Positions 44,520-57,235 are shown, counted from the stretch's first letter. The stretch: 64,000 nt of DNA from Smallanthus sonchifolius (GCA_023525975.1 CM042020.1:112391207-112455206); one strand, 5' to 3'. Notes: a model not told the origin generated them from the letters alone. Numbers and translations are program-made.

Positions 44520-47051
44520 TGTCACACCCCGACCGATGGCGGAATCATCGGGGCGGGACATGTAAGACTGTTCATAGCACATGGTTGATTAAATTGAAGT
44601 ATATTAAAGTTAAATTTCCATTACAAATAATCCAAGTACAAAACCAAATTCAAACAAGAAACATAAAACAACTCATAAAATTCTTGATTTAAATTGCTAA
44701 GTCCAAATCCTATATTGAACACGTCTTGAATCAATCTCACATATTGGGGCCTGAAACATGAATAAAATAAAGTCAACTAAAAAGTTGGTGAGTATAACAC
44801 AGTTGTATGTAGATAGCATATAGTTGAAAACAAATCCTTTACAAAACATGATAAAATAAGGCATTTATGGGGAGCAGCTATTGTGTAACCATATACAACC
44901 AAACCTTGTAACTAGCATGCAAAAATTGTGTTGTCGGTTTCAATCACCACGCACCATGGGTGGGTTTGTCAGACTCAATAGATCTAACATTGAAAACCGT
45001 CGGCTTGTATAGTTAATGATTGCACATAATCGCATACAAAGGTTAGCACAACTAGCACTCGGGCACAAAGCTCAAATTTTGCACACATGTATGTAAATAG
45101 GATTTTTGCACTTGTGTTGTTTGCGTAAATGTGTAATGTGTAATGTGTAATGTGTATAGAGTTCATGTTCCACCCCAAAAGTGTAAAAGAGTAAAAATGG
45201 GTTGTGAATACTCACTTGGTATGGAAGTGTAGCTAACAAAGATTATAGATAGCAAATATGATCCTCGAAATGCACAATTTAACCTAAAGAGTAATGTGTA
45301 TTGAATCAAATAGATGCATAAAGTTTAAGTCTAAAATGAAAGTTGAATTTGTGTATAAAACTATTGATTTGTATTTAAAAGTATTGAATAAAATATATAG
45401 AGTTTGAAGTAAAAATATTTTTGAAACAATTTGATTAGGTTTGAATTGGATAATTGAATAAATATATAATTATAGTTTATGAAATAATGTAAATATTAAT
45501 TGTAATTAAGTATAAATAAATAAATGATTTTGATTTAAAATGTAAATTAAATAAATAATCATTATCTTATTTATTTATAAATTTTGTAACTTAATTATTT
45601 AAAATATCATTTAAGTGTAAGATAATAAATATAAATTTAATTTTTCATAAACTTTTAAATAAATTATATTTATGCCAAGATTAAACTTTTAAATCCATTT
45701 TTAAATACAGAAAACATATTTTTATAAAATCGAAACATTTATTGATCGAAAAATATAAAATTATAATTCTGTTACAATTTCTGAGTCACACACGACCGTG
45801 CCTCGGAAGGGCACGATCGTACTCAAGCCAGGGGCGCGACCGCGCTAGTCGGGGCACGACCGGGTTGATCAAACAGAGGGCACAAACTAGACCAGTCAAC
45901 ATGCACGAGTCACCGTGCCTTGGCCCGGCACGGTCATGTCTATGATCTTTAGACACAACAGAGACTAGCCCAAAGGGCATGACTAGGTCTGGACAGGAGG
46001 ACACGACCGCGCCGCTATTCGACACGACCGCGCTGCATGAGGCACGGCCGCAGTAGATGATTAGCGCGACCGTGTCTCTTCCAAATCAGACACGAATTGA
46101 CAAATTCTTGTATTTTAAACACTGGAATTGTTAGGGCTTTTGATTAATGGGTTATTACGAGTCTTTTCATATAACTTAATTGCATGTACATCATGTTTAA
46201 GCAGGGATTCGATTAAATCATTTTTTTATAAAACATGAGTTCTGATTCAGATCGATTTTTATAATGGAAGCCCAAATTGAATAGAGGCTTTTGATACTGA
46301 TACTGAAATGAATGAATTAAAGGTTTAAGTTACCCTGAACAATAGCGAATCGATGGATATTGATAGAGAGGAAATTCCGGCGACGGCGAGATTGAGTTCC
46401 GGTGATCCTTGTTGCACTCCGGCCAATCCAGTCAGTCCAGAACTTCTCAGGAGGGACGAGTGACACGAATATCTTGCTTGAGAGAATACGGATTGCAGGA
46501 GAGAATTTCTTGGTTTTCTTGAAAAGCTTTGAGAGAGAAATTTCGAGATTGGTAATATGAAACTGAGGCGTTTGAATAATTTGGAAAGCGATAATACGTT
46601 TGTTAAGGGAAAAGAAACGGATGGATGTTACGGATTCGAACGATCGGGTAATTAAAGTTGCAGTTACGTTTCAGCTGTTTCATAGGCGCGACCGTGCCTA
46701 AATATGGCATGACCGTGCTTAGGCACCGGGCGCGATCGTTCCAGGACCAGTCGCGCGATCGTGCCGAGGCACTTGGCGCGACCGTGCCAGGACGAAGCAC
46801 GACCGTGCTAATTAGGGTTTCTTGATAAATTTTCAACTTTAGTCCTTGACTTTTTCAGGTTTGATTAGTTTGAAATAAATAGTTACTTGTATAGCGTTTA
46901 AGTGTATATAATCGAGCAAAACTTGTAAATTTGTATTGAATCATTGCATTTAGTTTACGGTAAGCAAAATAATAAGGCAGTGCACGAGTATTGAATTTGA
47001 AATTGCATTACATTGAATTGAAATATGAATACTAAATTCAGAGATGTTACA
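44520..47051 (-). repeat. 5' LTR of element H
   Basis: It is the near-identical partner of 36711-39236. Differences seen by eye include a TGTGTAATG repeat-number change near 45130 and an AGTC insertion in one palindrome near 45906. Confidence 0.93.
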
Positions 47052-47347
47052 TGTTATGGGCATAGCGGACCGTTATGGTCTTCATGTCGGTCTGTTATCT
47101 ACTATACACATGTCAAATTTCAACGATTAGTCAGCTGACACGTGGCTTTTCCCGGAGAAATCCTTGCGGCCTACTTAGCGGACCGTTATCCTTCACAATG
47201 TTGGTCCGCATCGTCCAACTTTCATCATTTTTCATTTTCAGCCCCTGGACTTTAACTTAATTACAATCTAACCCTTAGGGTTTTATTTAATGACTATTTT
47301 AGTCCCTTGACTTACATTCTTTGCAAGAATTGGGGCGTTACAATATA

Positions 47348-49087
47348 CCTCCCGACAACTAAAGGTACATGAGAAGAACTATATTACTCACGACCTGGAA
47401 TTAGGAGCAGCCGTTTTTGCTCTTAAAATCTGGAGACGTTATCTTTACGGTACAAAATGCACCATTTTTACAGATCATAAAAGGCTCCAGCATATCTTCG
47501 ATCAGAAGAAATTAAACATGAGACAACGAAGATGGGTAGAGTTATTGAACGAATACGATTGCAACATCTGTTACCTCCCTGGTAAAGCAAACGTCGTAGC
47601 CAATGCTTTAAGCAGAAAAGAAAGAAACAAGACTCTCCGAGTGTGAGCATTGGGAATGACAATTCATACGAGCCTTACCGCTCAAATACGTAATGCCCAA
47701 CAGGAAGCACTCAAGGAAGAAAACCTGGAAAACGAATCCCTACGAGGTATGGATCAACAGCTAGAAACCAAATCCGATGAAGCCCGTTACTTCATGAATC
47801 GAATTTGGGTACCACGTTTTGGGAATCTATGGTATTTAGTGTTAGACGAGGCACACAAATCCAAGTATTCAATCCACCTAGGATCCTACAAGATGTACAA
47901 AGACCTCAAGGAGTTGTATCGGTGGCCCAACATGAAGGCAGAAATTGCCACCTACGTAAGTAAATGCTTGACTTGTTCCAAAGTTAAAGCGGAACACCAA
48001 AAGCCATCAGGACTCCTGCAACAACCTGAGATACCAGAATGGAAATAAGAGCAAATCTCAATGGATTTCATCATGAAATTGCCCAAAACATCAAGTGGTT
48101 ATGATACCATTTAGGTAATCGTCGACCAATTGACAAAATCTGCACACTTCCTACCGATCAAAGAAACGGATAAGATGGAAAAATTTACACGAATCTATCT
48201 AAAGGAAGTTGTCTCAACGCACAAAGTGCCAATCTCTATCATCTCATATAGAGATAGTCGTTTCACTTCAATATTTTGGCAATCATTACAGAAAGTGTTG
48301 GGTACACGCTTAGACATGAGCACCGCCTATCACCCACAGACGGATGGTCAAAGTGAAAGAACCATCCAAACCCTAGAGGACATGCTTAGGGCATGTGCCA
48401 TAGACTTCGAAAAGAATTGGGAGACTCATCTACCCATAGCTGAATTTTCTTATAACAACAATTATCACACCAGTATCCAAGCCGTAACTTTTGAAGCACT
48501 TTATGGTTGAAAGTGTCGATCACCATTGTGCTGGGCAGAGGTTGGTGACAGCCAACTCACTAGCCTGAAATCATCCAAGAAAAACTGACAAGATCTTTAA
48601 GATCCGAGAAAGAATCAAAGCGGCTAGGGATCGTCAAAAGAGCTATGATGACATAAGACGCAAGCCCTTGGAATTCCAGGTGGGAGACAACGTATTATTG
48701 AAAGTCTCGCCTTGGAAATGAGTCGTTAGATTCGGGAAACGAGATAAACTCATTCCCCGATACATCGGACCTTTTGAAATCTTAGAAAGAATAGGTCCAG
48801 TGGCTTATAAACTTAAACTACATCAAGAACTCAGTGGTGTACACGACACGTTCCATGTGTCGAATCTGAAGAAGTGTTTGTCAGACGAAACCCTTGTTAT
48901 ACCACTTGAGGAGATTCAGATCGACGATAAACTCCACTTTGTGGAACAACCAGTTGAGATCATGGATCGGAAAATCAAGAAACAAAAACGAAGTCGCATT
49001 CCTATAGTGAAGGTCAAATGGAACTCTAAGCGAGGACCAAGATTCACGTGGGAACGCGAAGATCAAATGAGACTTACGTATCCTTAG
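47348..49087 (+). pseudogene. pol of element A, part 2: RNase H, integrase, chromodomain
   Basis: RNase H resumes TSRQLKVHEKNYITHDLELG and continues to LPGKANVVANALSRKE. The integrase zinc region (HKSKYSIHLGSYKMYKDL..KCLTCSKVKAEH) follows. In the core the second catalytic Asp is changed: SIISYRDSRFTS has Tyr where elements G and H have Asp. Stops at 47644, 48046, 48112, 48508 and 48720 lie at Trp, Arg or Gly codons of the relatives. A frameshift near 48570 and the end IPIVKVKWNSKRGPRFTWER complete it. Confidence 0.9.
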
Positions 49088-49145
49088 TTATTCAACAATG
49101 CATCAGTTGCAGACAACACCAACTTAATTTCGAGATGAAATTCTT

Positions 49146-49160
49146 CTAACTGGGGGACGA
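49146..49160 (+). other. Polypurine tract of element A
   Basis: CTAACTGGGGGACGA directly precedes the 3' LTR start TGTGACAACTGG. Confidence 0.7.
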
Positions 49161-51397
49161 TGTGACAACTGGCAATTTTACCAAACAATTATTTAAATAT
49201 AATTACACGAGACTGTACATATTAGACTAATTTTAATTAATTAGTTATAACCCGGTCCAGTAGAGTCCAACCACTACACAACAACAAATGAAATATTAGG
49301 GATCACCGAGACATGTCAAACCTCGTATCGCGTTGGTGATAAACTGGAAATAAAATAAACACACCGAAACATTCTCTTTATTTCTAATAGTACAGAATAC
49401 CTACCCGAATGGAAATAAAATCTAAACATGTGACGCGGTCACGTATTATGCCCAAAAACTACTAAACTTATACTTTTATATATACCCGGCTCATTCCCGA
49501 CACGTTACAACGAACGGAAAAGACGACACGCGGGTATTATACCGAACTAGGAACGATCGGGTAACACTCCATAACACCTACCTACGCTACCCCCCCCCCC
49601 CCCCGGTGCAATTTCCTTTCTCTCAGCCGAACATCCATTGGGTCCTCCCCATTGTATTAGAACTTGTTCCCTCTTGCAAAAACACCAATGAGGAGTCACT
49701 TCCCAACCCCATGTCTCCCCAACAACATTGTTCCCCATGCATGGATAATCTAGAGGATATTAATAATGAAGAAGCCCTGTAAATACCAAGTCTCGCTACG
49801 ACATTTCACCATGACACCCTTCCCTTCACTTGCTCTCTTCTTTCCCTCTCGGCTAGCCACACCCGACGCCAACCTTCACCCCCTCCTTGCTTCTTCTCGG
49901 CAACCACCACCACAACACCATAACACCGCCCTTGATCACCGTAAACCAATACCCCTCCACCCCCGAGTACGGTAACCACCACCTCACCACCATCGAGCAC
50001 CACAAACCACCATCTCCCTCACCCGGTTTACGATCACCACAACCCCACATCACTCCATCGATCACCACCGCACACCGCCACCTTCATTCACCACAGCCCC
50101 GAAACACCTCCACCACCTTTACGGGTTTTGGGAACAAGAACCAAGCTCCACCATCTCGTTCGGGTCTTCGGTTTTCACTTACGGGTGCCGGGTCTCAATT
50201 ATACGAAGGGTACGTGCTATTTCGGGAGCTAACCGGGTTTGTCAAGTGGAGAAACCGGGTCTCGCGTAAACTCCGCCACCTCCCCTCGACTATTTACGTG
50301 AGCATTCGACTATTTTATTTTAACATAAAACTAGTTTGTGATATAATGGTTATAACCGGTTGGTATTTTAAATAACGTATAAAGTACGGGTTTTTAACGT
50401 AAGAGACAACGGTAAAAACTATAAAAATTTTAAGTATAACTTTTATTTAAATAATAATGACATATGTAATAATAATAAATTTGTGTACATTATTATTAAT
50501 ACGAGAGAAAAATGGACATATAATTACATGGAAGATTTTATAAAATAACCATACATCTATATAGTTACATATACTAACTTTGTGAAAATTAATAATTATA
50601 TACTTATATATACACATATATAAATATAAATGGTTGAGACAACTAGAAATAAGTTTGAAAAAATAAAATATTATAATAATTATTTTATGCCATTTTTACA
50701 TCTATTTATAATAAATATATATTATATATTTATTAGATATGAGAAACGACTTAAACCGAAAACGAGAAATTAGATAAATAAAGTCTACATCATACTATTT
50801 ACTAAAGGAATTTTAATAAATATAACTACTTGAACGACAAGTTATATCACCAATGGCGATCGGGTTGGACCCTTGTAAATTATTACAAGGCAAGGATCAA
50901 GACTTCGGGATATTGGTCGTTTGACCAACCCACACTTTAGCAACTACTTAGACCTTAAGGTGTCTTAATTAATTTAGGGCACCGCTAGGTCGGGATTTGT
51001 TTGGACTTGCTACTTACATCGTCACTCACCACACTGTTAGCTACGGTGAGTCTTCACGACCATACTTTTACTTGTTATAAATTGATTTTTAAACATACGG
51101 GGGGAGAAAACTTACTCAACTTGAAACTGGACACAAGTACCTACATTGTTACATGAGTTAACTTGTTTAACGCATCAAAGTCCCCTCTTATTCTGTAACC
51201 GTTAGTTATGACATAAACGTGGAAAGCATGAATAGATCTATTTGGCTTGCATGTAATGTCTTAAAACAAATTATGATTTTCTGTATTGACTTAAACCTTT
51301 GATTCTGAATGCATTTAGAAGTCGTTTGTTGTAATCAAAGGCTATGAATACCATGGATCGTCACGCCCCATGTTTTCGCCCTAGGCGGGGTGTGATA
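49161..51397 (+). repeat. 3' LTR of element A (2.24 kb)
   Basis: It starts TGTGACAACTGGC and ends GCGGGGTGTGATA (last CA changed to TA). It lacks about 450 bp found at 18103-18555 of the 5' LTR (junction near 51246) and about 45 bp near 50425. Substitutions are many compared with the LTR pair of element H, so element A is much older. Confidence 0.9.
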
Positions 51398-54263
51398 GTA
51401 ATCCCTTAGTAACCGTCGTCACCCTTTTTCCCCCTCATTTGTACAACCGTTGGTCAGCCACAAAAGCCCCTATAAAGGTATTTGTAATCCCCAGGAAATT
51501 CCGGCTTTTATTCTAACTAATCCGGCAAATGTAATTTCATTATTTTTATAATTTGCATTTATGGAAGTACCTTATTTATCTATTATACTTCATGAGCATA
51601 CATATACATACGTTGGATACATTTATTTCAAATTTAATAATAACGAATAATTACTTGAGATTATGTAAATAAACGTTTTAATCTTATTAAACAAATACAT
51701 ATAAATATGCTAGATTATTTTCTAAACCTATATATATACACATATACAAATACAAATGTTATAAACCCTATAAATAAAATTTTGGGACTTATAAAGATTT
51801 AAAATTTATAAATTACAAAGATAAATAAGTTTTATACAAATAAAACCATTTTCATTCTTTTTTATTTTAAAAAAATATAGTTTTGTAATTCTAACATTTA
51901 GTTGTAGTTATTAGAATTATAAAAGTTTATAAAACTTTAATGAATTTATGTTTTATAAAGTCCAGGGCCTAAAATGACAATTTCTGAAACTTAATTCCTA
52001 ACTAAAACTAAAGTTTGATCATAAAATGATAACACCTCTAAACCCTGGGGACCTGTTTTGCCAAACCCTGAGACTTCAGGGATTCAATTGCAATACCCGG
52101 ATGAACCACCCCCCCTCTGATTGCGAGTTCGAGCCCCTCGGAGACCGGTTTTTTTTGCGCCATTCCACACGAACTCGACATATTTTCATGCGAAACCGTT
52201 CACGGAATCACGTCCAAGACATCTAACCAACTCATCATTCGCATTTAATCTCGTTTTTATGAACTAATCAAAGGCTAAACTATAACCGTTTGAGACCTTG
52301 AATGCCATTTAATCGATCGAACGTTTATCGTCCTAATTGGCTATAAATAGAGGTCCTAAATCACTAGCGACACTCATTGTGAACTTCCTACACCTCTGAT
52401 TGCATCAAATTCCATCCCTGGAGGACCCGATTTAGCCGAAGAACCCAAATCTGTTCGTCGAGCCATTCTCCCTCTCTACGCATTCGATTCAGGTAATTCT
52501 TGTGCCCATAGACTCGCCTTGTTATGAGGATCAAAAGCCCCATGAAATTGGTATCAGTCGCCTGGCCGATCGAGAGCATTAGTGGGCTAGGGCTCGTCGG
52601 AGCATTTGGGGACGAAGGGTAAATGGGGTTTGCTCATTAAAAACTTAAACACGCTGAGTATAGACCAAGGCATAAGACCTGGTCTATTGGTTAAGTGTGT
52701 GTGTGCAACTTGTGACTTGGGCGCAGACGCAGGTTTGAGTCCCAGCAGTCCTATTTTAATTCCTTTTCCTTTTCAGCCTATTTTAATACTCTATCTAATA
52801 TTAAAAATTCCAAATAAAATTTTTATAAAATATATAAATATAATCTGAGAGTTTTATAAAAACTAAATTGAAAAATATTTACTTATTCATTTTATTTTAA
52901 TTAAAAACACATTAGAAAACATTTTAAATTCATAAATAAATAATAGTAATGGTTTTGTTTGAAACAAAGTAATTATGTATTTATTTATGGTGTTATTACA
53001 CAAATTAAAATTAAATGTTTAGACACTTTCATATTCTTGTAAATAATTATTCTTATAAAATAAATTATTTAAAACATACTTTTAAACTTATAAATACTCA
53101 AATAATTATTTTAAATAATTATTTTATATCAATATCCATTAATCCTAATTAAAACACTATTTAATCTTTTATCACTCATTTACGATAAATTAACGAACCA
53201 AGTTAATTTCAATTATTATTAAATCATTTCTTTTGCATTTATTATAATTAACCATTTTATTTACAATAACTAATAAACTTTAATTACATAAATTGTTGAG
53301 CGAACTTTTTATTTATGAAGTTATTTTATAAATAAATCATAATGTACTATTTTGCCTCATAAATCTTATTTAATATCTCTAGTACAATTATGTAAAATAG
53401 ACTACTAAATAACCTACTAAATAAAGTCTTACAAACTATTTTATTATCATTGTTTCTAAAGTAAGTCAAAACTCGAGATTTCTTCAAATAAACCAAGCAA
53501 GTCCATCTCCAACCCAAACCCTGAAACCCTAGAATTTCATTATCTTGTTAAACTTATTTTTGAACATAGAAAACAAATTATCTATGTAGGTTTGTTGTGA
53601 GAAATCATCACAATATCTATTCATCTCATCAAACCCTATCATTCCTAGCTTCAACTCATGTGAGTTTACATAGCCCATTTTTACTCTTTTACTTTTGGAG
53701 TGAAACATGTTATTAACTATATTTCATACACAGTTCAATACCTTTGTTCTTATGCTTTGATGTAACATCCCGAGTTTTAGAGCGCGAAAGAATTCACGGG
53801 AAAATTAAAACTTTAATAAGGAGAAGAGAAGCGGGCTTGGGCGGGGATGTATGGGCCGAAAGGGGCAAGTTTGGGCCCTTATAAACCTCAAGACCTGCCC
53901 AAAAGCCCCATTTCCATCCAGATTTTTGGATTCTAGAGAGAGAAAGTGAGAGAGAGTCTAGAGAGAGAAAGTCCCAGTTTTCGGATTAGAGCTTCAAGGA
54001 TCGTTAGCAAGAGTCTCGTGAGTGTTTAGCAATGAAAAGGAAGTGATTACAGGTAACTGATTCTCCTAGATCTGAGTTTTAGTTCGTTTTTGGGTTTTTC
54101 GGGTTTTGGGTGAAAAGGTTAAGTTTAATCGGATGAAACTGAAGGATAAGCATAGATTTGAGTTCCTTAATGGAAAACGAACGTTTTGAATGCAAACAGG
54201 TTCGGGATCTTGAAGTGATCAGACCCGAATGCGAAAGTTAGGGTTTTTCGTCAAGAACAGGTC

Positions 54264-54419
54264 GTGCGCACTTGCTAAGTGCGCACAGAGCAGGTCCTGC
54301 GCACTTGCTAAGTGCGCAGGAAGGGAAGTCTGCGCACTTGCTAAGTGCGCAGGAAGGGAAGTCTGCGCACTTGCTAAGTGCGCAGGAAGCAGTGTCTGCG
54401 CACTTGCTAAGTGCGCAGG
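54264..54419. repeat. Array II hairpins in LTR B': five TGCGCACTTGCTAAGTGCGCA units
   Basis: Five near-identical 21-bp palindromes are spaced 33 bp apart, with an 8-9 bp perfect stem around a GCT-type loop. Flanking bases also pair in each copy (GTG..CAC in the first, CCTG..CAGG in the second). The array begins about 385 bp downstream of the TATA box. Confidence 0.9.
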
Positions 54420-54709
54420 AATCAGGACTGATTAAGTAAAGTCAGTATGTTAGAGTGGTTAAACCGTTTAGCGTCGAGTTAAGTCTGATAAGTGTCAAAT
54501 TGTTATGATTGTTCAGATTGTGTGAGATCCAATAGACCGTTGCAGCTTAGATACCAGGTGAGTTCTAATCCCCTTTTTGCTTTCTTTAGGGGTGGTGTGC
54601 ATACTTAGTGTAAGGTGTTTATTATATTTTATATATTATAAACTGAAGAGAAAAACTATGTTTTAGTGAAAGGTTTAAAAGAGGCAAAAGTATGTTTTCA
54701 GTAAAGTAA

Positions 54710-54950
54710 GATATATCATTTGGCAAGCGTTTACTATATTTTCATATACATAAACAAAGGCATGATATATGTGCTAGTATGTTTTCAGTAAAGTAAGATA
54801 TATCATTTGGCAAGCGTTTACTATATTTTTATATACATAAACAAAGGCATGATATATGTGTTAAGATATATTTCAGTAAAAGCAAAGGTATTTATGGCAA
54901 GCGTTTACTATATTTTTATATACATAAACAAAGGCATAATACATGTTAAG
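54710..54950 (+). repeat. Tandem repeats (~100 bp) in LTR B'
   Basis: GGCAAGCGTTTACTATATTT and ATACATAAACAAAGGCATGA recur at about 54722, 54810 and 54896. They are simple internal duplications of LTR sequence. Confidence 0.75.
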
Positions 54951-55244
54951 TTATGAACAAGATTTACAGAAAGTTTTATGAACAGTAAAGTGAACAGTTT
55001 TCCTTCGGGAATATGTACCAGCTATAAAGGTCCTTGGGACAGATATTACTTGTACAAGATGTCGTGAACAGTTTTCCTTCGGGAATATGTACCAACTATA
55101 AAGGTCCTTGGGACAGATGTTACTTGTACAAGATGTCAGATATGGGTTCTACCCATTAGTAAGAACCTTTGGGTTCGTTAACGGTTATACAACTGAGATG
55201 AGTGACGGCGGTCGCTCGGGAGGTCCACGCAACCTCCCCTTAGT

Positions 55245-55500
55245 GTTAAGCGGTATTGTCGGTTCATGGATGTAAGCCATGGGGGCATTGAACAGGGTAT
55301 TGTCGGTTCATGGATGTAAGCCATGGGGGCATTGACCAGGTACTCGTCGGTTCATGGACGTTAGCCATGGGGGCGGTACAGTAGTGACAAGGAATTGACG
55401 GATAAGCGGTATTGTCGGTTCATGGTCGTTGATCATGGGGGCATTGACCAGGTACTTGTCGGTTCATGGATGTAAGTCATGAGGGCAGTACAGTAAAGAG
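55245..55500. repeat. Array I repeats in LTR B'
   Basis: Five copies of GTCGGTTCATGGATGTAAGC-like units are followed by CATGGGGGCATTGACCAGG. Each has a CATGG..CCATG stem. One copy has CATGGTC..GATCATG, which pairs with one G.T wobble. The array corresponds in LTR position to the CCTAAGG..TAGG array of element G. Confidence 0.75.
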
Positions 55501-57067
55501 GAATTGACGGTTTATTATACGTTTTAAACTGTTTGAAAAGTAAAGTGTGTTAAGTTTAGCCTTAATGGCAGTACATATGTTTTAAAAGTAAAGTGTGTTA
55601 AGTTTAGCCTTAATGGCAGTACATATGTTTTAAAAGTAAAGTGTGTTAAGTTTAGCCTTATTGGCAGTATATATGTTTTAGTAAATCTTTTGTATAATTG
55701 ATTTAAAGTAAACGTTAGAACTCACTTAGCGTTGCTGATTTTTAGTATGCACATCAGTTAAGTGTAGGTGGCAGTAGATGGAAGTGGATGCTTGGCTTGG
55801 CAAGAAGAGTTACCCGAAGACCAGCAGTTGGCATCCTGTTTATGTTTCTTTTGTTTATGTTGATTAAGACAAGTTTCAGTTGTATTTGATAAGTTATGTT
55901 TAGTCATGTTATGTTTCCGCTGCGTATGATGAAGTTTAAGTTGTTTCCGCTGTGTTAATGAATGTCTTATGTTTAAAGTGCTATGTGTTGATGAGTAAAT
56001 CCAATAAGTGAGGCCTCCCGGGTTCGGGGCCTCACATTTGATCTTTATGTCTTAAACTACCTGGTGACCATTACATGTGTTCATGTCAGTACATTCATTA
56101 ACTTGCAGCCCAAGCCTAAGGTAGTACCTTTTATGATCATTTATACGGGAATCCAAAACTATAACTTACCACAAAACCTTGGCGGGTTTTTGTTGGGTAT
56201 CAACTTACAACTTAGGTATCCTCTTGCCTCTTTTTCAAAATGGCAATCAGTGGGATTGCGTATCTAGTTTTCCATTACCAGGATTGAATTGTACGTTTGG
56301 AACCTTGTATGTTTTCACATTCATGCTTTAGACATGCTTTGAACATATTGAATTGTAAAACTATACGTAACTTTGTTTGGTGTCAAAACCTATGTTTCTC
56401 ACCAACTACTTGTAGTTGACATTTACTCGCATGTTTCAGGTGCACCTATTTGAGGACTACTTGACTATATAAGACATGGACCTAGTCTTAATCTAATTTA
56501 TGTTATATTTGGACTATTTGTTTTTCTTCTTTCAATCATAACGGATGCTTTAATTTTGGTTGAATAATTATTACTACATTTAATAGATGATCATGTGCTT
56601 ATGAACAACCGCGTCAGCCCCGACATATAATCCGTCGCCGGCCGGGGTGTGACAGTATTGCCCACACGTAACATACATAACTTCGATTCCTAAAGGAATC
56701 ATGGAAGATTCGTTCTTTTTGTGAATTTCGTAAAACCTTTACTTCTTTTACATCAAACTTCAGTTAGAACATTCGTACGCTTTATTAAATAACATTTCAT
56801 TCGTAAAGTTCTTAGCAAAACATTTCGTAATTTCATTTCAAAACTTCGCTTTCCAAAACATCTTTCATAAACATCATTTCATAAAACATCATTTTGTATA
56901 CATGTACACCAGCCCAAAACATCATTAAAATGTTAAAAAGAGGGGCTCTAGAACTCACGTGATAAGCTAGTGTCGGATGTCCTAACAAAGGTCCAACAGG
57001 TGTCACACACGATCTGAATTGATTAATTTAATAAACATCAGACCTAACCCAACACTAACGGTTCACA

Positions 57068-57235
57068 ACTTCAGGCTAGGCGAACATAAGGCTAAGTTCG
57101 CCTGACCCTGGTCCAGCGAACTTACCAGGTTCGCATGCCACAAGTTCGCCAAGTGGCTGCCAGCGAACTTAGCATGTTCGATGCCACAGGTTCGCTCCCA
57201 CTGCCCCATGCGAACTTGACAAGTTCTCCTGCGTG
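57068..57235. repeat. Array II in the outer LTR: GCGAACTT..AAGTTCGC hairpins
   Basis: Copies include AGCGAACTTACCAGGTTCGC, AAGTTCGC..GCGAACTT and GCGAACTTGACAAGTT. The position is about 505-670 bp from the LTR 5' end in element sense, the same as array II in G and B'. The stem differs from theirs by a paired change. Confidence 0.75.

Larger units (their letters stand above)
36711..47051 (-). mobile_element. Gypsy element H (chromovirus-like), structurally intact
   Basis: The perfect TSD TGTTA lies at 36706-36710 and 47052-47056. LTRs are 2526 bp (36711-39236) and 2532 bp (44520-47051), differing by scattered substitutions and short indels. PBS, PPT and an uninterrupted gag-pol are all present. 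It sits at the deepest level of the nest (in LTR D, in element A, in the outer LTR), which agrees with being the youngest. It could still be autonomous. Confidence 0.95.
22957..47342 (-). mobile_element. Solo LTR D, inserted in pol of element A
   Basis: It begins TGTGACACCCACATCCCGGC and ends GGGGCGTTACA, with TSD ATATA. Its own sequence is about 2 kb in four pieces (22957-23765, 26787-27594, 36649-36710, 47057-47342). Between them lie solo LTR E and elements G and H. It carries the block ATGTCAGCTTACGCTGGTGA, similar to the GTCAGCTACGCTGGTGAGTT block of the B-family LTRs. There is no internal domain, PBS or PPT of its own. Confidence 0.87.
15962..51397 (+). mobile_element. Gypsy element A (chromovirus-like), decayed, containing solo LTR D
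   Basis: It has two LTRs (15962-18705 and 49161-51397), a PBS at 18709, a leader frame, gag, pol and a PPT before 49161. The TSD is GTAGT (15957-15961) and GTAAT (51398-51402). Element G's LTR has GGTAATCCC at the same place, so the left copy mutated. Without LTR D it is about 11 kb. Stops and frameshifts in every reading frame show it is dead. The C-terminal IVKVKWNSKRGPRFTWERED motif is the chromodomain-like end of plant chromoviruses. Confidence 0.9.
53761..56036 (+). mobile_element. Solo LTR B' (family B), TSD TTTGA
   Basis: It starts TGTAACATCCCGAGTTTTAG and ends TCGGGGCCTCACA. The TSD is TTTGA at 53756-53760 and 56037-56041. The size is 2.28 kb. It is the same family as G's LTRs and the outer LTR but in the opposite orientation. 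A TATA box TTATAAAC is at 53879. It holds array II at 54264-54419 and array I at 55245-55500, and other tandem repeats at 54710-54940 and 55530-55680. Confidence 0.92.
51483..56654 (+). mobile_element. Solo LTR C (gypsy), split by solo LTR B'
   Basis: It starts TGTAATCCCCAGG and ends GCCGGCCGGGGTGTGACA. The TSD is GTATT at 51478-51482 and 56655-56659. Its own length is about 2.9 kb. The block CAAAACCTATGTTTCTCACC followed by AACTACTTGTAGTTGAC relates it to LTRs E, K and H. tRNA-like modules occur at 52100-52150 (GAGTTCGAGCCCC) and 52680-52745 (TATTGGTTAAGTG; GGTTTGAGTCCC). Confidence 0.87.

Noticed and set aside
54229..54435. Short protein with repeated CALAKCAG motif
   Set aside because: It is a translation of the DNA palindrome array in LTR B'; the counterpart arrays in other LTRs read differently, so it is not a protein repeat.
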